Assembly: GCA_900319195.1 (NCBI GenBank)
Contig: ONNL01000065.1
Coordinates: 1-8,863, forward strand
Direction of reading: 5' to 3'
Source of the DNA: an uncultured Ruminococcus sp.
Lineage (GTDB): Bacteria; Bacillota; Clostridia; Oscillospirales; Ruminococcaceae
DNA length: 8,863 nucleotides
In this document: positions 1 to 6,723 of the stretch, one piece after another
Numbering within the stretch: position 1 is the first letter of the stretch
Layout: the number at the start of each line of letters is the position of its first letter
The notes under the pieces: model-generated
What the model saw: only the letters and a program-made list of their open reading frames with translations
What the model was told of the DNA's origin: nothing
Databases searched by the model: none
Position numbers and translations under genes: made by a program

Positions 1-61
1 TCCTTCGACTATTGTTTTCGTAGGTGACAGGGCATATATCTTCCCTGATGATGTGCTGTGA
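1..61 (+). CDS. C-terminal tail of an upstream gene (partial, tentative)
   Basis: One frame, read from base 2, stays open to a TGA at 59-61 and gives the tail STIVFVGDRAYIFPDDVL. The other two plus-strand frames meet stops at 21-27. An intrinsic terminator follows 34 bases later, as expected for the end of a transcription unit running into the window. Only about 19 codons are visible, so no family can be named and the reading could be chance. Confidence 0.4.
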   Translation, partial: PSTIVFVGDRAYIFPDDVL

Positions 62-94
62 CGAACAGGAGCAGGACGGAAATGATATAAGAAT

Positions 95-124
95 AAAAGC
101 CGAGCATTAAGAGCTCGGTTTTTT
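95..124 (+). terminator. Intrinsic terminator of the upstream gene
   Basis: CCGAGC (100-105) pairs with GCTCGG (113-118) around a 7-base loop, and six T residues follow at 119-124. Four A residues precede the stem, so some termination from the minus strand is also possible. It separates the upstream unit from the c-di-GMP operon promoter. Confidence 0.8.
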
Positions 125-166
125 ACTGTCTGGTCAGTCTTTTAGTTTAAATTAACACTTTATCTA

Positions 167-195
167 TTGTTTTTTATGTAAATATCGTGTATAAT
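167..195 (+). promoter_or_regulatory. Sigma-A promoter of the FIST-GGDEF/EAL operon
   Basis: A -35 box TTGTTT (167-172) and a perfect -10 box TATAAT (190-195) are separated by 17 bases. Transcription would start near 202, giving a leader of about 73 bases before the ATG at 276. The leader includes the palindrome at 205-230. I saw no c-di-GMP riboswitch signature in it. Confidence 0.65.
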
Positions 196-204
196 AGATA
201 TAAT

Positions 205-230
205 AATTTATATGTCCAGACATATAAATT
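205..230. promoter_or_regulatory. 26-bp perfect palindrome at the transcription start; candidate operator
   Basis: AATTTATATGTC (205-216) is followed by CA and by its exact reverse complement GACATATAAATT (219-230). It begins about 10 bases after the -10 box, where a bound dimeric repressor would block initiation or escape. It could instead act as an RNA hairpin in the leader. No U-run follows it, so it is not a terminator. No regulator gene for it is evident in the window. Confidence 0.6.
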
Positions 231-275
231 GCAGGACACAGACAATTGATATAATATGGTATGGGGTGAGATATA

Positions 276-2039
276 ATGCTGCAATTATCAATACAATACA
301 AGAACAGAGATGACTTCTGTGAGCAGCTTAGATCTGTGAAGGAACAGTTTGTCTGTGAAGGGTATAAGGATATACTGTTTCATCTTTACAGCGGGGTATT
401 CGATGAGAGCTTTCTCGTGCAGGCTGCCAATGATATTTGGGAGCGCTTCGGGACTGAAAACATTATCGGCACCATGAGCGCAGGCGAGATACAGGAGGGG
501 CGGCTTATAGAAAAAAGCCTACTGGTCTCTGTGCTGATGTTCAAATGCACGTCGATAACAGTCCACAGGCTCGGAAGCGTTATAGGCAATGAGCAGGAGA
601 CAGGCAGGACGGTTTGTCGAATCGCTGACAGCACAGATGAGCTGAAAGCCGTTGAGCTCATGCTCCCCGGTACACGTATGCGTACAATGGTGCTCTTTGA
701 GGAGGCAGGAAAGTGCGGCAGGGATATTCGCTTCTTCGGCGGCTATGCAGGCGGTCATTCTATGGCTTCGGACGAGCATTTTGTCTTTGACCACAGAGGC
801 TTCTATTCGGACATGATATTCATGGTCTGTTATGCGGGCAGGGACTTCCATATTGACGTGGACAAGTCTGTCGGCTGGCAGACGCTCGGAGCCGCATTCA
901 AGGTGACAAGTGCCGACGAGAACCGCCTTATCTCGATAGACGGCGCTCCTGCCGCTGACCTTTACCGAAAATATATGCAGATAGAAGCTGACGAGAGCTT
1001 TGCTGAGGAGACCTTTGAGTTTCCGCTCATGGCAGAGAAGGACGGTGAGGAGCTCCTGCGCCATACCATAAGCGTTGAGGACGACGGTACGCTCGACCTT
1101 GCAGGCTATGTTGAGGAGGGTATGGATATTTACCTCTGTTACGGTGTCCCCACTGATATTGTTCAGAAGGTGGACGTGCGGCTCGAGGAGATAAGCACCT
1201 TTAAGCCCGAGGCTGTCCTGCTGTATTCGTGCTCTGTGCGAAAGGCGTTCTGGGAGAGCTTTGTCGATATTGAAATGCTGCCGTTCCAGCAGATAGCCTA
1301 TACCACGGGATTTCATACATGGGGCGAGGTCGGGAGAGACTACGCAAGCGGCAATATCTATGAGTACAACATCACTCTGCTCTCAATTGCTATGCGCGAG
1401 GGAGAATGTCCGCAGGGCGAGCCTGTTTCGGTTCGGGTAGATGATTCAGCGCTCAAGGGGCAGGCTTCGCTGATAAAGCGCCTGACTAAGCTTGTCAATG
1501 CGACAACAACAGAGCTTCAGCACGCCTATACAAATCTCAGCATGATGAACACAAAGCTGCAAACGATAGCCGATCAGGACGGTCTTACCGCACTCTACAA
1601 CCGCCGCAAGATAGAGCAGATAATTACGAAAAGCTATGAGTCCGATACGGCTTCGGGACTTATCATGCTTGATATTGACCACTTCAAGAACATCAATGAT
1701 ACCTACGGTCATGCCGCAGGAGATGAAGCTCTCATCACGACAGCAGATGTTATGCGTGCGGCTGTAAGACAGGTGAATGGTGCCGCGATAGGTCGCTGGG
1801 GCGGTGAGGAATTTATGATACTTCTCCCGAACGTAAATGCTGTGCAGTGCTGTGCCATAGCCGAGCAGCTCAGGCAGGATATAGAGTCCCATTCGTTTGC
1901 GGACGTGGGACAGATCACGGCAAGCCTCGGCTGTATCATGCTGGAGAAGGAAGTTCCGCTGTCTGAATTGTTTATCCGTGTGGACAGTGCCGTTTACAGC
2001 GCTAAAAAAGCCGGCAGGAACAAGGTGATACAGAATTGA
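276..2039 (+). CDS. FIST sensor domain protein with C-terminal diguanylate cyclase (GGDEF)
   Basis: Probably a cytoplasmic enzyme making cyclic di-GMP from two GTP in response to a small ligand bound by FIST, a domain thought to bind small molecules such as amino acids. No signal peptide or membrane segment is visible. The FIST N-part covers roughly residues 25-210 (including the GGYAGG region near 155-160) and the FIST C-part roughly 225-370 (SCSVRKAFW and TTGFHTWGEVG regions). A helical linker at about 392-430 leads to GGDEF at about 431-585. The cyclase looks active: metal-binding D466 in LDIDHFKNIND, and GGEEF at 509-513. The usual upstream inhibitory RxxD site is absent, since that position reads VNGA. 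The ATG at 276 follows a GGGGTG ribosome binding site at 264-269. The next gene starts 31 bases after this one ends and encodes the opposing phosphodiesterase. The FIST call rests on recognised sequence pattern, the GGDEF call on clear motifs. Confidence 0.88.
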   Translation: MLQLSIQYKNRDDFCEQLRSVKEQFVCEGYKDILFHLYSGVFDESFLVQAANDIWERFGTENIIGTMSAGEIQEGRLIEKSLLVSVLMFKCTSITVHRLGSVIGNEQETGRTVCRIADSTDELKAVELMLPGTRMRTMVLFEEAGKCGRDIRFFGGYAGGHSMASDEHFVFDHRGFYSDMIFMVCYAGRDFHIDVDKSVGWQTLGAAFKVTSADENRLISIDGAPAADLYRKYMQIEADESFAEETFEFPLMAEKDGEELLRHTISVEDDGTLDLAGYVEEGMDIYLCYGVPTDIVQKVDVRLEEISTFKPEAVLLYSCSVRKAFWESFVDIEMLPFQQIAYTTGFHTWGEVGRDYASGNIYEYNITLLSIAMREGECPQGEPVSVRVDDSALKGQASLIKRLTKLVNATTTELQHAYTNLSMMNTKLQTIADQDGLTALYNRRKIEQIITKSYESDTASGLIMLDIDHFKNINDTYGHAAGDEALITTADVMRAAVRQVNGAAIGRWGGEEFMILLPNVNAVQCCAIAEQLRQDIESHSFADVGQITASLGCIMLEKEVPLSELFIRVDSAVYSAKKAGRNKVIQN

Positions 2040-2070
2040 AAGAATCCTCACAACAAATGGAGGTCAACAT

Positions 2071-3765
2071 ATGAACACTGAACGAAAAATTCGTTTTTAT
2101 ACGCTGTTAAAGAAACTGCTTTCACTGACACAGATAGTAAATCAGAAGCCTGATACCGACGGGATTGCAGCCATTATGGACGAGATAGGTCCGATGTTTC
2201 GACTGTCAAAGGGTGTGACGCATTTTTACCGCAACCCCGGGGATGAAAAGAACGGGATAGGCGAGACAATATGTACATTTGACACGGGCAGGGAAGGACA
2301 TCCTGTACATACCGTCCGTTTCGTGACGCGGCTTATGTCCATTTCCACAATGACCGTGTACATGACTGATGATGCAGAGCCGCTGACTGAGGAGGAGCTT
2401 TCCAACGTTGACATCACCATGCGGACAGCCCTTGCATTCCTCAGCCGCAACAGATTGCAGGATATTGCGGAGCAGCTTGCCTTTTTTGATGATGCGGGCT
2501 TTCGCAATACACGTAACCTTTTCCGATATATTGCATGGAAAAACAGAACGGGCGATTTTGACGGCATGGCAGCCGTGAATTACAATCTCCAGAATTTTTC
2601 GCTTGTCAACAAGGAGTATGGCAGAGAGGGCGGAGATATCGCTCTCATGGAGCATTACAAGCGAGTTGAGAAAATCATCGGGGAAAACGGCATAGTTGCC
2701 AGACTCGGCGGAGACAGCTTTGTGTGTATCTGTGAGCAGGCAGACCTGCCAGAATTGCTTGAATTTTTAAATGAAGCAAATGTGCTCGTGAACAAGGAAG
2801 GAGCTACGTCACGAATATCAGCCTATGTCGGCGTTTATCAGATACCGAACGGGACACTCATCAGTAATCCGGGCGATATTATGGGAAATATCATAAATAC
2901 CTGCCAGATAGCAAAAACGGGCATCAACGGAAATATCGTGTACTTTTCCGATATGCTGCTCTCGCAGAGGGAACGTGTACAGCGCATTCAGATGATGTTT
3001 CCCGACGCTCTGCGGAACCATGAGTTCTGTGTGTTCTATCAGCCGAAGGTGAATATTTGCACAGGCGAGATATGTGGTGCGGAGGCGCTGTGCCGATGGT
3101 TCCATGACGGCAGGATAATTCCGCCGATGGACTTTATCCCCGTCTTAGAGGAAAGCAGCGAGATATGCAAGCTCGACTTTTATATGCTCGACTGTGTGTG
3201 CGGACATATCCGCAAGTGGCTCGATGAAAAGCGTCATGTCCCGAGGGTATCGGTGAATCTTTCCAGACGGCATATGACGAATCCGAAGCTCGTCAGCACG
3301 CTTATCGAGATAATCGACAGGCATGGGGTGCCGCATGAATACATCGAAATGGAGCTGACCGAGACCACGACAGATGTGGAGTTCAAGGACCTGCGGCGTG
3401 TTGCGGAGGAGCTTCATGAGCAGAACATTCATACCTCGGTCGATGATTTCGGTATGGGATATTCGTCCTTGAATCTTATCCGTGTTGTACCGTGGGACGT
3501 TCTGAAAATCGACAAAGCCTTTGTCCCTGTCGATGGTGAATCGGAGGACAGCACACGCAGCGTCATGTTCCGACACGTTGCTCACATGGCGAAGGAGCTG
3601 GGACTTGACTGTATCGTTGAGGGCATCGAAACCAAGGAGCAGCTCAACTATCTTCGCAAAAACGGCTGTGAAAAGGCGCAGGGCTATCTGTATGACAAGC
3701 CGCTGCCGCTTGAGGAATTTGAAAAGCGGCTGGATATGGTGCGGTATACGACCGTTGTGCCGTAA
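2071..3765 (+). CDS. Cyclic-di-GMP phosphodiesterase with degenerate GGDEF and intact EAL domain
   Basis: Predicted to hydrolyse c-di-GMP to pGpG, countering the cyclase encoded just upstream. Residues 1-135 form a soluble N-terminal region that I cannot assign. Residues 140-300 are a GGDEF-type domain whose signature reads GGDSF (213-217); loss of the Glu argues against cyclase activity, and it may bind GTP as a regulatory input. The EAL domain spans about 305-555 and keeps the catalytic set: EAL (338-340), Asn396 in SVNLS, Glu428/Glu431 in MELTET, Asp458-Asp459 in DDFG, Lys479 in LKIDK, Glu518 in VEGIET and Gln537 in QGYLY. The start follows a strong GGAGGT site (2059-2064) with 6-base spacing. 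Operonic with the FIST-GGDEF gene and ended by the terminator at 3776-3812. Confidence 0.92.
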   Translation: MNTERKIRFYTLLKKLLSLTQIVNQKPDTDGIAAIMDEIGPMFRLSKGVTHFYRNPGDEKNGIGETICTFDTGREGHPVHTVRFVTRLMSISTMTVYMTDDAEPLTEEELSNVDITMRTALAFLSRNRLQDIAEQLAFFDDAGFRNTRNLFRYIAWKNRTGDFDGMAAVNYNLQNFSLVNKEYGREGGDIALMEHYKRVEKIIGENGIVARLGGDSFVCICEQADLPELLEFLNEANVLVNKEGATSRISAYVGVYQIPNGTLISNPGDIMGNIINTCQIAKTGINGNIVYFSDMLLSQRERVQRIQMMFPDALRNHEFCVFYQPKVNICTGEICGAEALCRWFHDGRIIPPMDFIPVLEESSEICKLDFYMLDCVCGHIRKWLDEKRHVPRVSVNLSRRHMTNPKLVSTLIEIIDRHGVPHEYIEMELTETTTDVEFKDLRRVAEELHEQNIHTSVDDFGMGYSSLNLIRVVPWDVLKIDKAFVPVDGESEDSTRSVMFRHVAHMAKELGLDCIVEGIETKEQLNYLRKNGCEKAQGYLYDKPLPLEEFEKRLDMVRYTTVVP

Positions 3766-3775
3766 CAAAATGAAA

Positions 3776-3812
3776 AATGCCGAGGTAAGCAGTTGCCTCG
3801 GCATTCTCTTTG
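3776..3812 (+). terminator. Intrinsic terminator of the c-di-GMP operon
   Basis: A perfect 10-bp stem, AATGCCGAGG (3776-3785) with CCTCGGCATT (3796-3805), encloses a 10-base loop and is followed by the T-rich tail CTCTTT. It lies 11 bases after the phosphodiesterase stop codon. The 85 bases between it and the next hairpin (3813-3897) hold nothing I can identify. Confidence 0.85.
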
Positions 3813-3897
3813 TCATTCCCGACAGTACAAAAAGAATAAGCGATATAAGTGATTTGAAATCCGAAATCCAAAACAATTTTTTATTCAGATATTAACA

Positions 3898-3927
3898 ATA
3901 AAAGCGCCGAATGATCGGCGCTTTTAT
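3898..3927. terminator. Bidirectional terminator, mainly serving tRNA-Leu
   Basis: A perfect 13-bp stem, ATAAAAGCGCCGA (3898-3910) with TCGGCGCTTTTAT (3915-3927), surrounds the loop ATGA. T residues end the stem on both strands. It sits 13 bases beyond the 3' end of the minus-strand tRNA, so its main role is probably to end that transcript. It would also stop plus-strand readthrough from the c-di-GMP operon. Confidence 0.85.
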
Positions 3928-3940
3928 CATATATAATATT

Positions 3941-4027
3941 TGGTGCCGCTGACCGGACTTGAACCGGTACGCTTTTAAGGGCGAGGGATTTTAAGTCCCT
4001 TGTGTCTGCCTATTCCACCACAGCGGC
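3941..4027 (-). tRNA. tRNA-Leu (UAA anticodon)
   Basis: On the minus strand an 87-base tRNA folds cleanly. The acceptor stem is GCCGCTG (from 4027) with CAGCGGC, followed by discriminator A and an encoded CCA end (3943-3941). The anticodon stem AGGGA/TCCCT encloses the loop CTTAAAA with anticodon TAA. A long variable arm (CGCCCTTAAAAGCG) marks it as a class II tRNA, consistent with leucine, and the T arm has GGTTCAAGTCC. It reads UUA and UUG codons. It has its own promoter and terminator and stands as a single-gene unit, divergent from the SOS-type operon. Confidence 0.97.
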
Positions 4028-4039
4028 ATCAGCTTTAAT

Positions 4040-4068
4040 ATTATAGCATACTATCAAAAAATTGTCAA
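4040..4068 (-). promoter_or_regulatory. Consensus sigma-A promoter of tRNA-Leu
   Basis: Read on the minus strand, TTGACA (4068-4063) and TATAAT (4045-4040) are separated by exactly 17 bases. Transcription would start near 4033, a few bases before the mature tRNA 5' end at 4027. Both boxes are perfect matches, as is usual for stable RNA genes. Confidence 0.9.
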
Positions 4069-4103
4069 GTAAAAAGCTGTAATTTTTTCTTCCATAAATT
4101 ATA

Positions 4104-4117
4104 GGAACATATTTTCG
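4104..4117. promoter_or_regulatory. Candidate SOS (LexA) box
   Basis: GGAACATATTTTCG matches the Bacillus-type LexA site CGAACATATGTTCG at 12 of 14 positions; the mismatches are at positions 1 and 10. It lies 8 bases upstream of the -35 box of the repressor-polymerase operon and well away from the tRNA promoter boxes. This fits damage-controlled expression of a translesion polymerase. Whether cellular LexA or the operon's own repressor binds it cannot be told from sequence. Confidence 0.6.
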
Positions 4118-4125
4118 ATAATCCC

Positions 4126-4154
4126 TTGACAAATGACGAGAGCAGTGGTATAAT
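4126..4154 (+). promoter_or_regulatory. Perfect-consensus promoter of the repressor-polymerase operon
   Basis: TTGACA (4126-4131), a 17-base spacer and TATAAT (4149-4154) give a full match to the sigma-A consensus. An unrepressed promoter this strong in front of an error-prone polymerase would be harmful, which fits tight repression through the flanking candidate operators at 4104-4117 and 4160-4175. Confidence 0.9.
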
Positions 4155-4159
4155 ATAAA

Positions 4160-4175
4160 TGGAATTAAAATTCCA
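4160..4175. promoter_or_regulatory. Palindrome over the transcription start; candidate operator
   Basis: TGGAATT (4160-4166) and AATTCCA (4169-4175) are exact reverse complements around AA. With one mismatch allowed, the arms extend to 10 bases. It begins 5 bases after the -10 box and so overlaps the expected start of transcription. It differs from the GAAC-N4-GTTC type SOS box, suggesting a second DNA-binding protein; autoregulation by the downstream LexA-like protein is the simplest guess. Confidence 0.6.
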
Positions 4176-4195
4176 CTTTGAATGGGGGTGTCATA

Positions 4196-4801
4196 ATGCA
4201 GCATAAAAAGGCTGAGAATATCGAGCTGCTGCTCTCCGCGATAGAGGAGATAAGCCGTGAAACTCGCCGCTCACCGACAAATGCCGAGCTCGTGAGGGCT
4301 ACGGGACTCGGAGCAGGTACGGTGTCACGTTACCTTAATTATATGAGCGAGCAGGGAATGATAGATTTCGAGCCGCGGCACAGGCTTGCTGTCAGAAGGG
4401 AAAATTCCGACGATAATACCGAGCCTGTTGCGATAGTCGGACGTATCGCCTGTGGTCTGCCTATGGACGCGAAGGAGAATATCGAGGGATATATAAGGCT
4501 CCCGTCGGTGCTGCTCGGCAGCGGCACCTATTTTCTGCTGCGTACATACGGCGACTCGATGACCGAGGCAGGTATCGACGCAGGTGACCTCGTCCTCATC
4601 AGACAGCAGGAGTATGCCGAAAACGGACAGATAGTCGTTGCCATGACGGATGACGGCGAGACGACATTGAAGCGCTTTTACAGGGACGACGAGCACAGGC
4701 GGGTGATACTTCACCCCGAAAACAGCTCAATGGAGGACATAGTCCTTGAAAGCTGCGTGATACAGGGAATAGCCTGCAAGATAATCAAAAATGTGAAATA
4801 G
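4196..4801 (+). CDS. LexA/UmuD-like self-cleaving transcriptional repressor (peptidase S24)
   Basis: A 201-residue protein with an N-terminal winged-helix DNA-binding region (about 5-60; helix-turn-helix around PTNAELVRATGLGAGTVSRY) and a C-terminal S24 domain (about 78-200). The self-cleavage dyad is present: Ser121 in YGDSM and Lys159 in TTLKRF. The expected scissile bond is Cys86-Gly87 in GRIACG, where classical LexA has Ala-Gly and E. coli UmuD has Cys-Gly. It probably represses its own operon and is inactivated by RecA-stimulated autocleavage after DNA damage. ATG 4196 is preferred because GGGGGTG (4184-4190) is well spaced; an in-frame TTG at 4178 lies upstream of that site. The polymerase gene begins 21 bases after the stop. 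It could be the genome's main LexA, but the polymerase linkage and unusual cleavage bond favour a dedicated paralogue. Confidence 0.88.
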   Translation: MQHKKAENIELLLSAIEEISRETRRSPTNAELVRATGLGAGTVSRYLNYMSEQGMIDFEPRHRLAVRRENSDDNTEPVAIVGRIACGLPMDAKENIEGYIRLPSVLLGSGTYFLLRTYGDSMTEAGIDAGDLVLIRQQEYAENGQIVVAMTDDGETTLKRFYRDDEHRRVILHPENSSMEDIVLESCVIQGIACKIIKNVK

Positions 4802-4822
4802 CCTTGAGAATGGAGGAGGAAT

Positions 4823-6292
4823 ATGTATATCGCAATAGACCTTAAATCGTTTTATGCGTCTGTTGAGTGCGTTGAGCGCGGACTTGACCCGCTGACAACA
4901 AACCTTGTCGTAGCCGATAAGAGCCGCACCGATAAGACGATATGCCTTGCTGTTTCTCCCTCGCTGAAGGCATACGGTATTCCGGGTCGTCCGCGGCTTT
5001 TCGAGGTCGTGCAGAAGGTGGGCATGATAAATGCCGAGCGCAAGCTCAGATCGCGCAGATACGGCAGGCGCGGAAGCTCCTATGATGATACGCTCCTGAG
5101 AAAAGACCCCGATGTCATACTCGACTATATAACGGCTATCCCTCGTATGTCGCTCTATATCAAGTACAGTACGCGAATTTACGGGATATATCTGAGGTAT
5201 ATCTCGCCCGAGGACATACACGTCTATTCCTGCGACGAGGTCTTTATCGACGCCGCTCCCTATCTCAGCATATATAATTGCAGCGCAAGGGAGCTTGCCA
5301 TGAAAATGGTGAGGGAGGTGCTTGCGGACACGGGCATAACCGCAACGGCTGGCGTAGGCACTAATATGTATCTCTGCAAGGTGGCAATGGACATAGTTGC
5401 GAAGCATATGTCTGCGGACAGCGACGGTGTGAGGATAGCGGAGCTTGACGAGATGAGCTACCGCGAGAAGCTGTGGGAGCATACTCCCATGAGCGATTTC
5501 TGGGGATTCGGCAAGGGCATAACATCAAGGCTTGAAAGGCTCGGACTGCATAACATGGGGGACATCTGTGTCCAGTCCGAGAAAAATGACGAGCTGCTGT
5601 ACAGGGAATTCGGCGTGAAGGCGGAGACTATAATTGATCACGCATGGGGCTTCGAGCCGTGCACTATCGCGGATATACGCGCGTATAAGCCGAAGAGCAA
5701 GAGCATGAGTCAGGGACAGGTGCTCCCGTGTGCATACAGCTCTCATCTTGCGTATATCATAGTCAAGGAAATGACGGAGAGCCTTGTGCTCCAGCTTGTC
5801 TACAAGAGGGTGGTGACAGACCAGATAGTCCTGAATATAGGCTATGATGCCTCGTATATCCCGTATTCATACAGGGGAGAGATCACCACCGACCACTACG
5901 GGCGGAGCGTTCCTAAGTCCGCACATGGATCAACAAATTTAAAATATACGTCATCGACAAGGAAGATAGTCCATGCCGCATTGGAGCTGTATCGCCGTAT
6001 AGTTGACTCGGGACTGAAAATACGCAGGATAACCGTCACCGCAAATCATATCATTGACGAAAATGATGTCCCCGAGGAATATATGCAGCTTGAATTTTCG
6101 AGCAGGGTGGACGAGATGATAAAGCAGCAAGCCGAAGAAAATGACAGGGACAAGCGCGAAAGACGGCTTCAGGACGCTGTTATCGACCTCAAATCGCGGT
6201 ATGGACTGAATGCTGTCATGAAGGCTGTCGATTACGTCGAGGGTGCTACGGCTATACAGCGAAACGGACAGATAGGAGGTCATCGGGCATGA
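4823..6292 (+). CDS. Y-family translesion DNA polymerase, UvrX/YqjW (UmuC-like) type
   Basis: Predicted error-prone polymerase copying past damaged bases. The palm begins at once with MYIAIDLKSFYASVE, carrying metal ligand Asp6 and the FYASVE substrate motif. The second catalytic pair is Asp138-Glu139 in YSCDEVFID. Helix-hairpin-helix-like sequence lies near 225-250 (GFGKGITSRLERLGL), followed by the little-finger region (about 290-410). The C-terminus RNGQIGGHRA resembles the Gram-positive UvrX/YqjW group rather than DinB. At 489 residues it is longer than DinB. A very strong GGAGGAGG site (4812-4819) precedes the ATG by 3 bases, an unusually tight spacing for its last G's but normal for the first AGGAGG register. 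The gene follows the LexA-like repressor and overlaps the next gene by ATGA, so the three are cotranscribed and the last two probably translationally coupled. Confidence 0.93.
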   Translation: MYIAIDLKSFYASVECVERGLDPLTTNLVVADKSRTDKTICLAVSPSLKAYGIPGRPRLFEVVQKVGMINAERKLRSRRYGRRGSSYDDTLLRKDPDVILDYITAIPRMSLYIKYSTRIYGIYLRYISPEDIHVYSCDEVFIDAAPYLSIYNCSARELAMKMVREVLADTGITATAGVGTNMYLCKVAMDIVAKHMSADSDGVRIAELDEMSYREKLWEHTPMSDFWGFGKGITSRLERLGLHNMGDICVQSEKNDELLYREFGVKAETIIDHAWGFEPCTIADIRAYKPKSKSMSQGQVLPCAYSSHLAYIIVKEMTESLVLQLVYKRVVTDQIVLNIGYDASYIPYSYRGEITTDHYGRSVPKSAHGSTNLKYTSSTRKIVHAALELYRRIVDSGLKIRRITVTANHIIDENDVPEEYMQLEFSSRVDEMIKQQAEENDRDKRERRLQDAVIDLKSRYGLNAVMKAVDYVEGATAIQRNGQIGGHRA

Positions 6293-6696
6293 GGGCGGAA
6301 TACAGGGAGATAATCGGTCATGAGCATCATGTTTCGGCATTTCGCTTTCCGATGTCAGCGTGGAGCAGAGCGGCGCAGTTTTCCGAATTTAAGGCGCTCG
6401 ACGGACTTGACAGCGAGGTGAGCGAGACAGCGCGTCTCACGGACTTCTTTGACGAGCTCGACGAGGACTGCATGGACAGGATAAACCGCTCACTGTCGGC
6501 GCTTATGACAATGGAGTACTGCGGACAGATGGTCAGTGTCACTTATTTTAAGGAGGACACTAAAAAGTCGGGCGGAGCATTTGTCGATTATTCGGGGACT
6601 TTCAAGTATTACCGCGCCGACACCGACGAGCTTATATTCACCGACGGCTTTGCACTGAGGATAGGCGATATTGCCGAGCTTGAATTATCAGGTTAA
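6289..6696 (+). CDS. YolD-family protein, polymerase-associated
   Basis: A 135-residue soluble protein that I place in the YolD-like family. Supports are the helical middle (DCMDRINRSLSAL), the beta-rich end with the pattern G-x-x-V-x-V-x-YF, then a small barrel-like region, and the closing D-I-A-E-L-E-L. In Bacillus, YolD-type genes pair with UvrX/YqjW polymerases and are SOS-induced; the molecular role is poorly known, possibly an accessory or control subunit. The ATG shares ATGA with the polymerase stop, and AGGAGGT (6274-6280) lies 8 bases upstream. At 135 residues it is slightly longer than usual. The residue pattern alone would be modest evidence; gene order makes the assignment firm. 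Confidence 0.82.
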   Translation: MRAEYREIIGHEHHVSAFRFPMSAWSRAAQFSEFKALDGLDSEVSETARLTDFFDELDEDCMDRINRSLSALMTMEYCGQMVSVTYFKEDTKKSGGAFVDYSGTFKYYRADTDELIFTDGFALRIGDIAELELSG

Positions 6697-6723
6697 ATAG
6701 CTTTTTAGGTGGTCGGCACGGGT

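Noticed and set aside
196..275. Possible c-di-GMP riboswitch in the leader of the c-di-GMP operon
   Set aside because: None of the conserved core sequence is present; the only structure is the 26-bp palindrome.
519..1316. Minus-strand 265-codon open frame
   Set aside because: Antisense to the FIST domain; long antisense frames are common with this codon use, and the product has no recognisable features.
3521..3895. Plus-strand 124-codon frame overlapping the end of the EAL gene
   Set aside because: Out of frame with the conserved EAL motifs and reads through the terminator at 3776-3812.
3941..4027. tRNA-Leu as an integration site for a mobile element
   Set aside because: No integrase gene and no direct repeat of the tRNA 3' end was seen in the window.
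4178..4195. Alternative TTG start adding six residues to the LexA-like repressor
   Set aside because: It overlaps the palindrome and precedes the GGGGGTG ribosome binding site, which is well placed for ATG 4196.
4727..5482. Minus-strand 251-codon open frame
   Set aside because: Antisense to the polymerase palm domain, whose motifs are clear on the plus strand.
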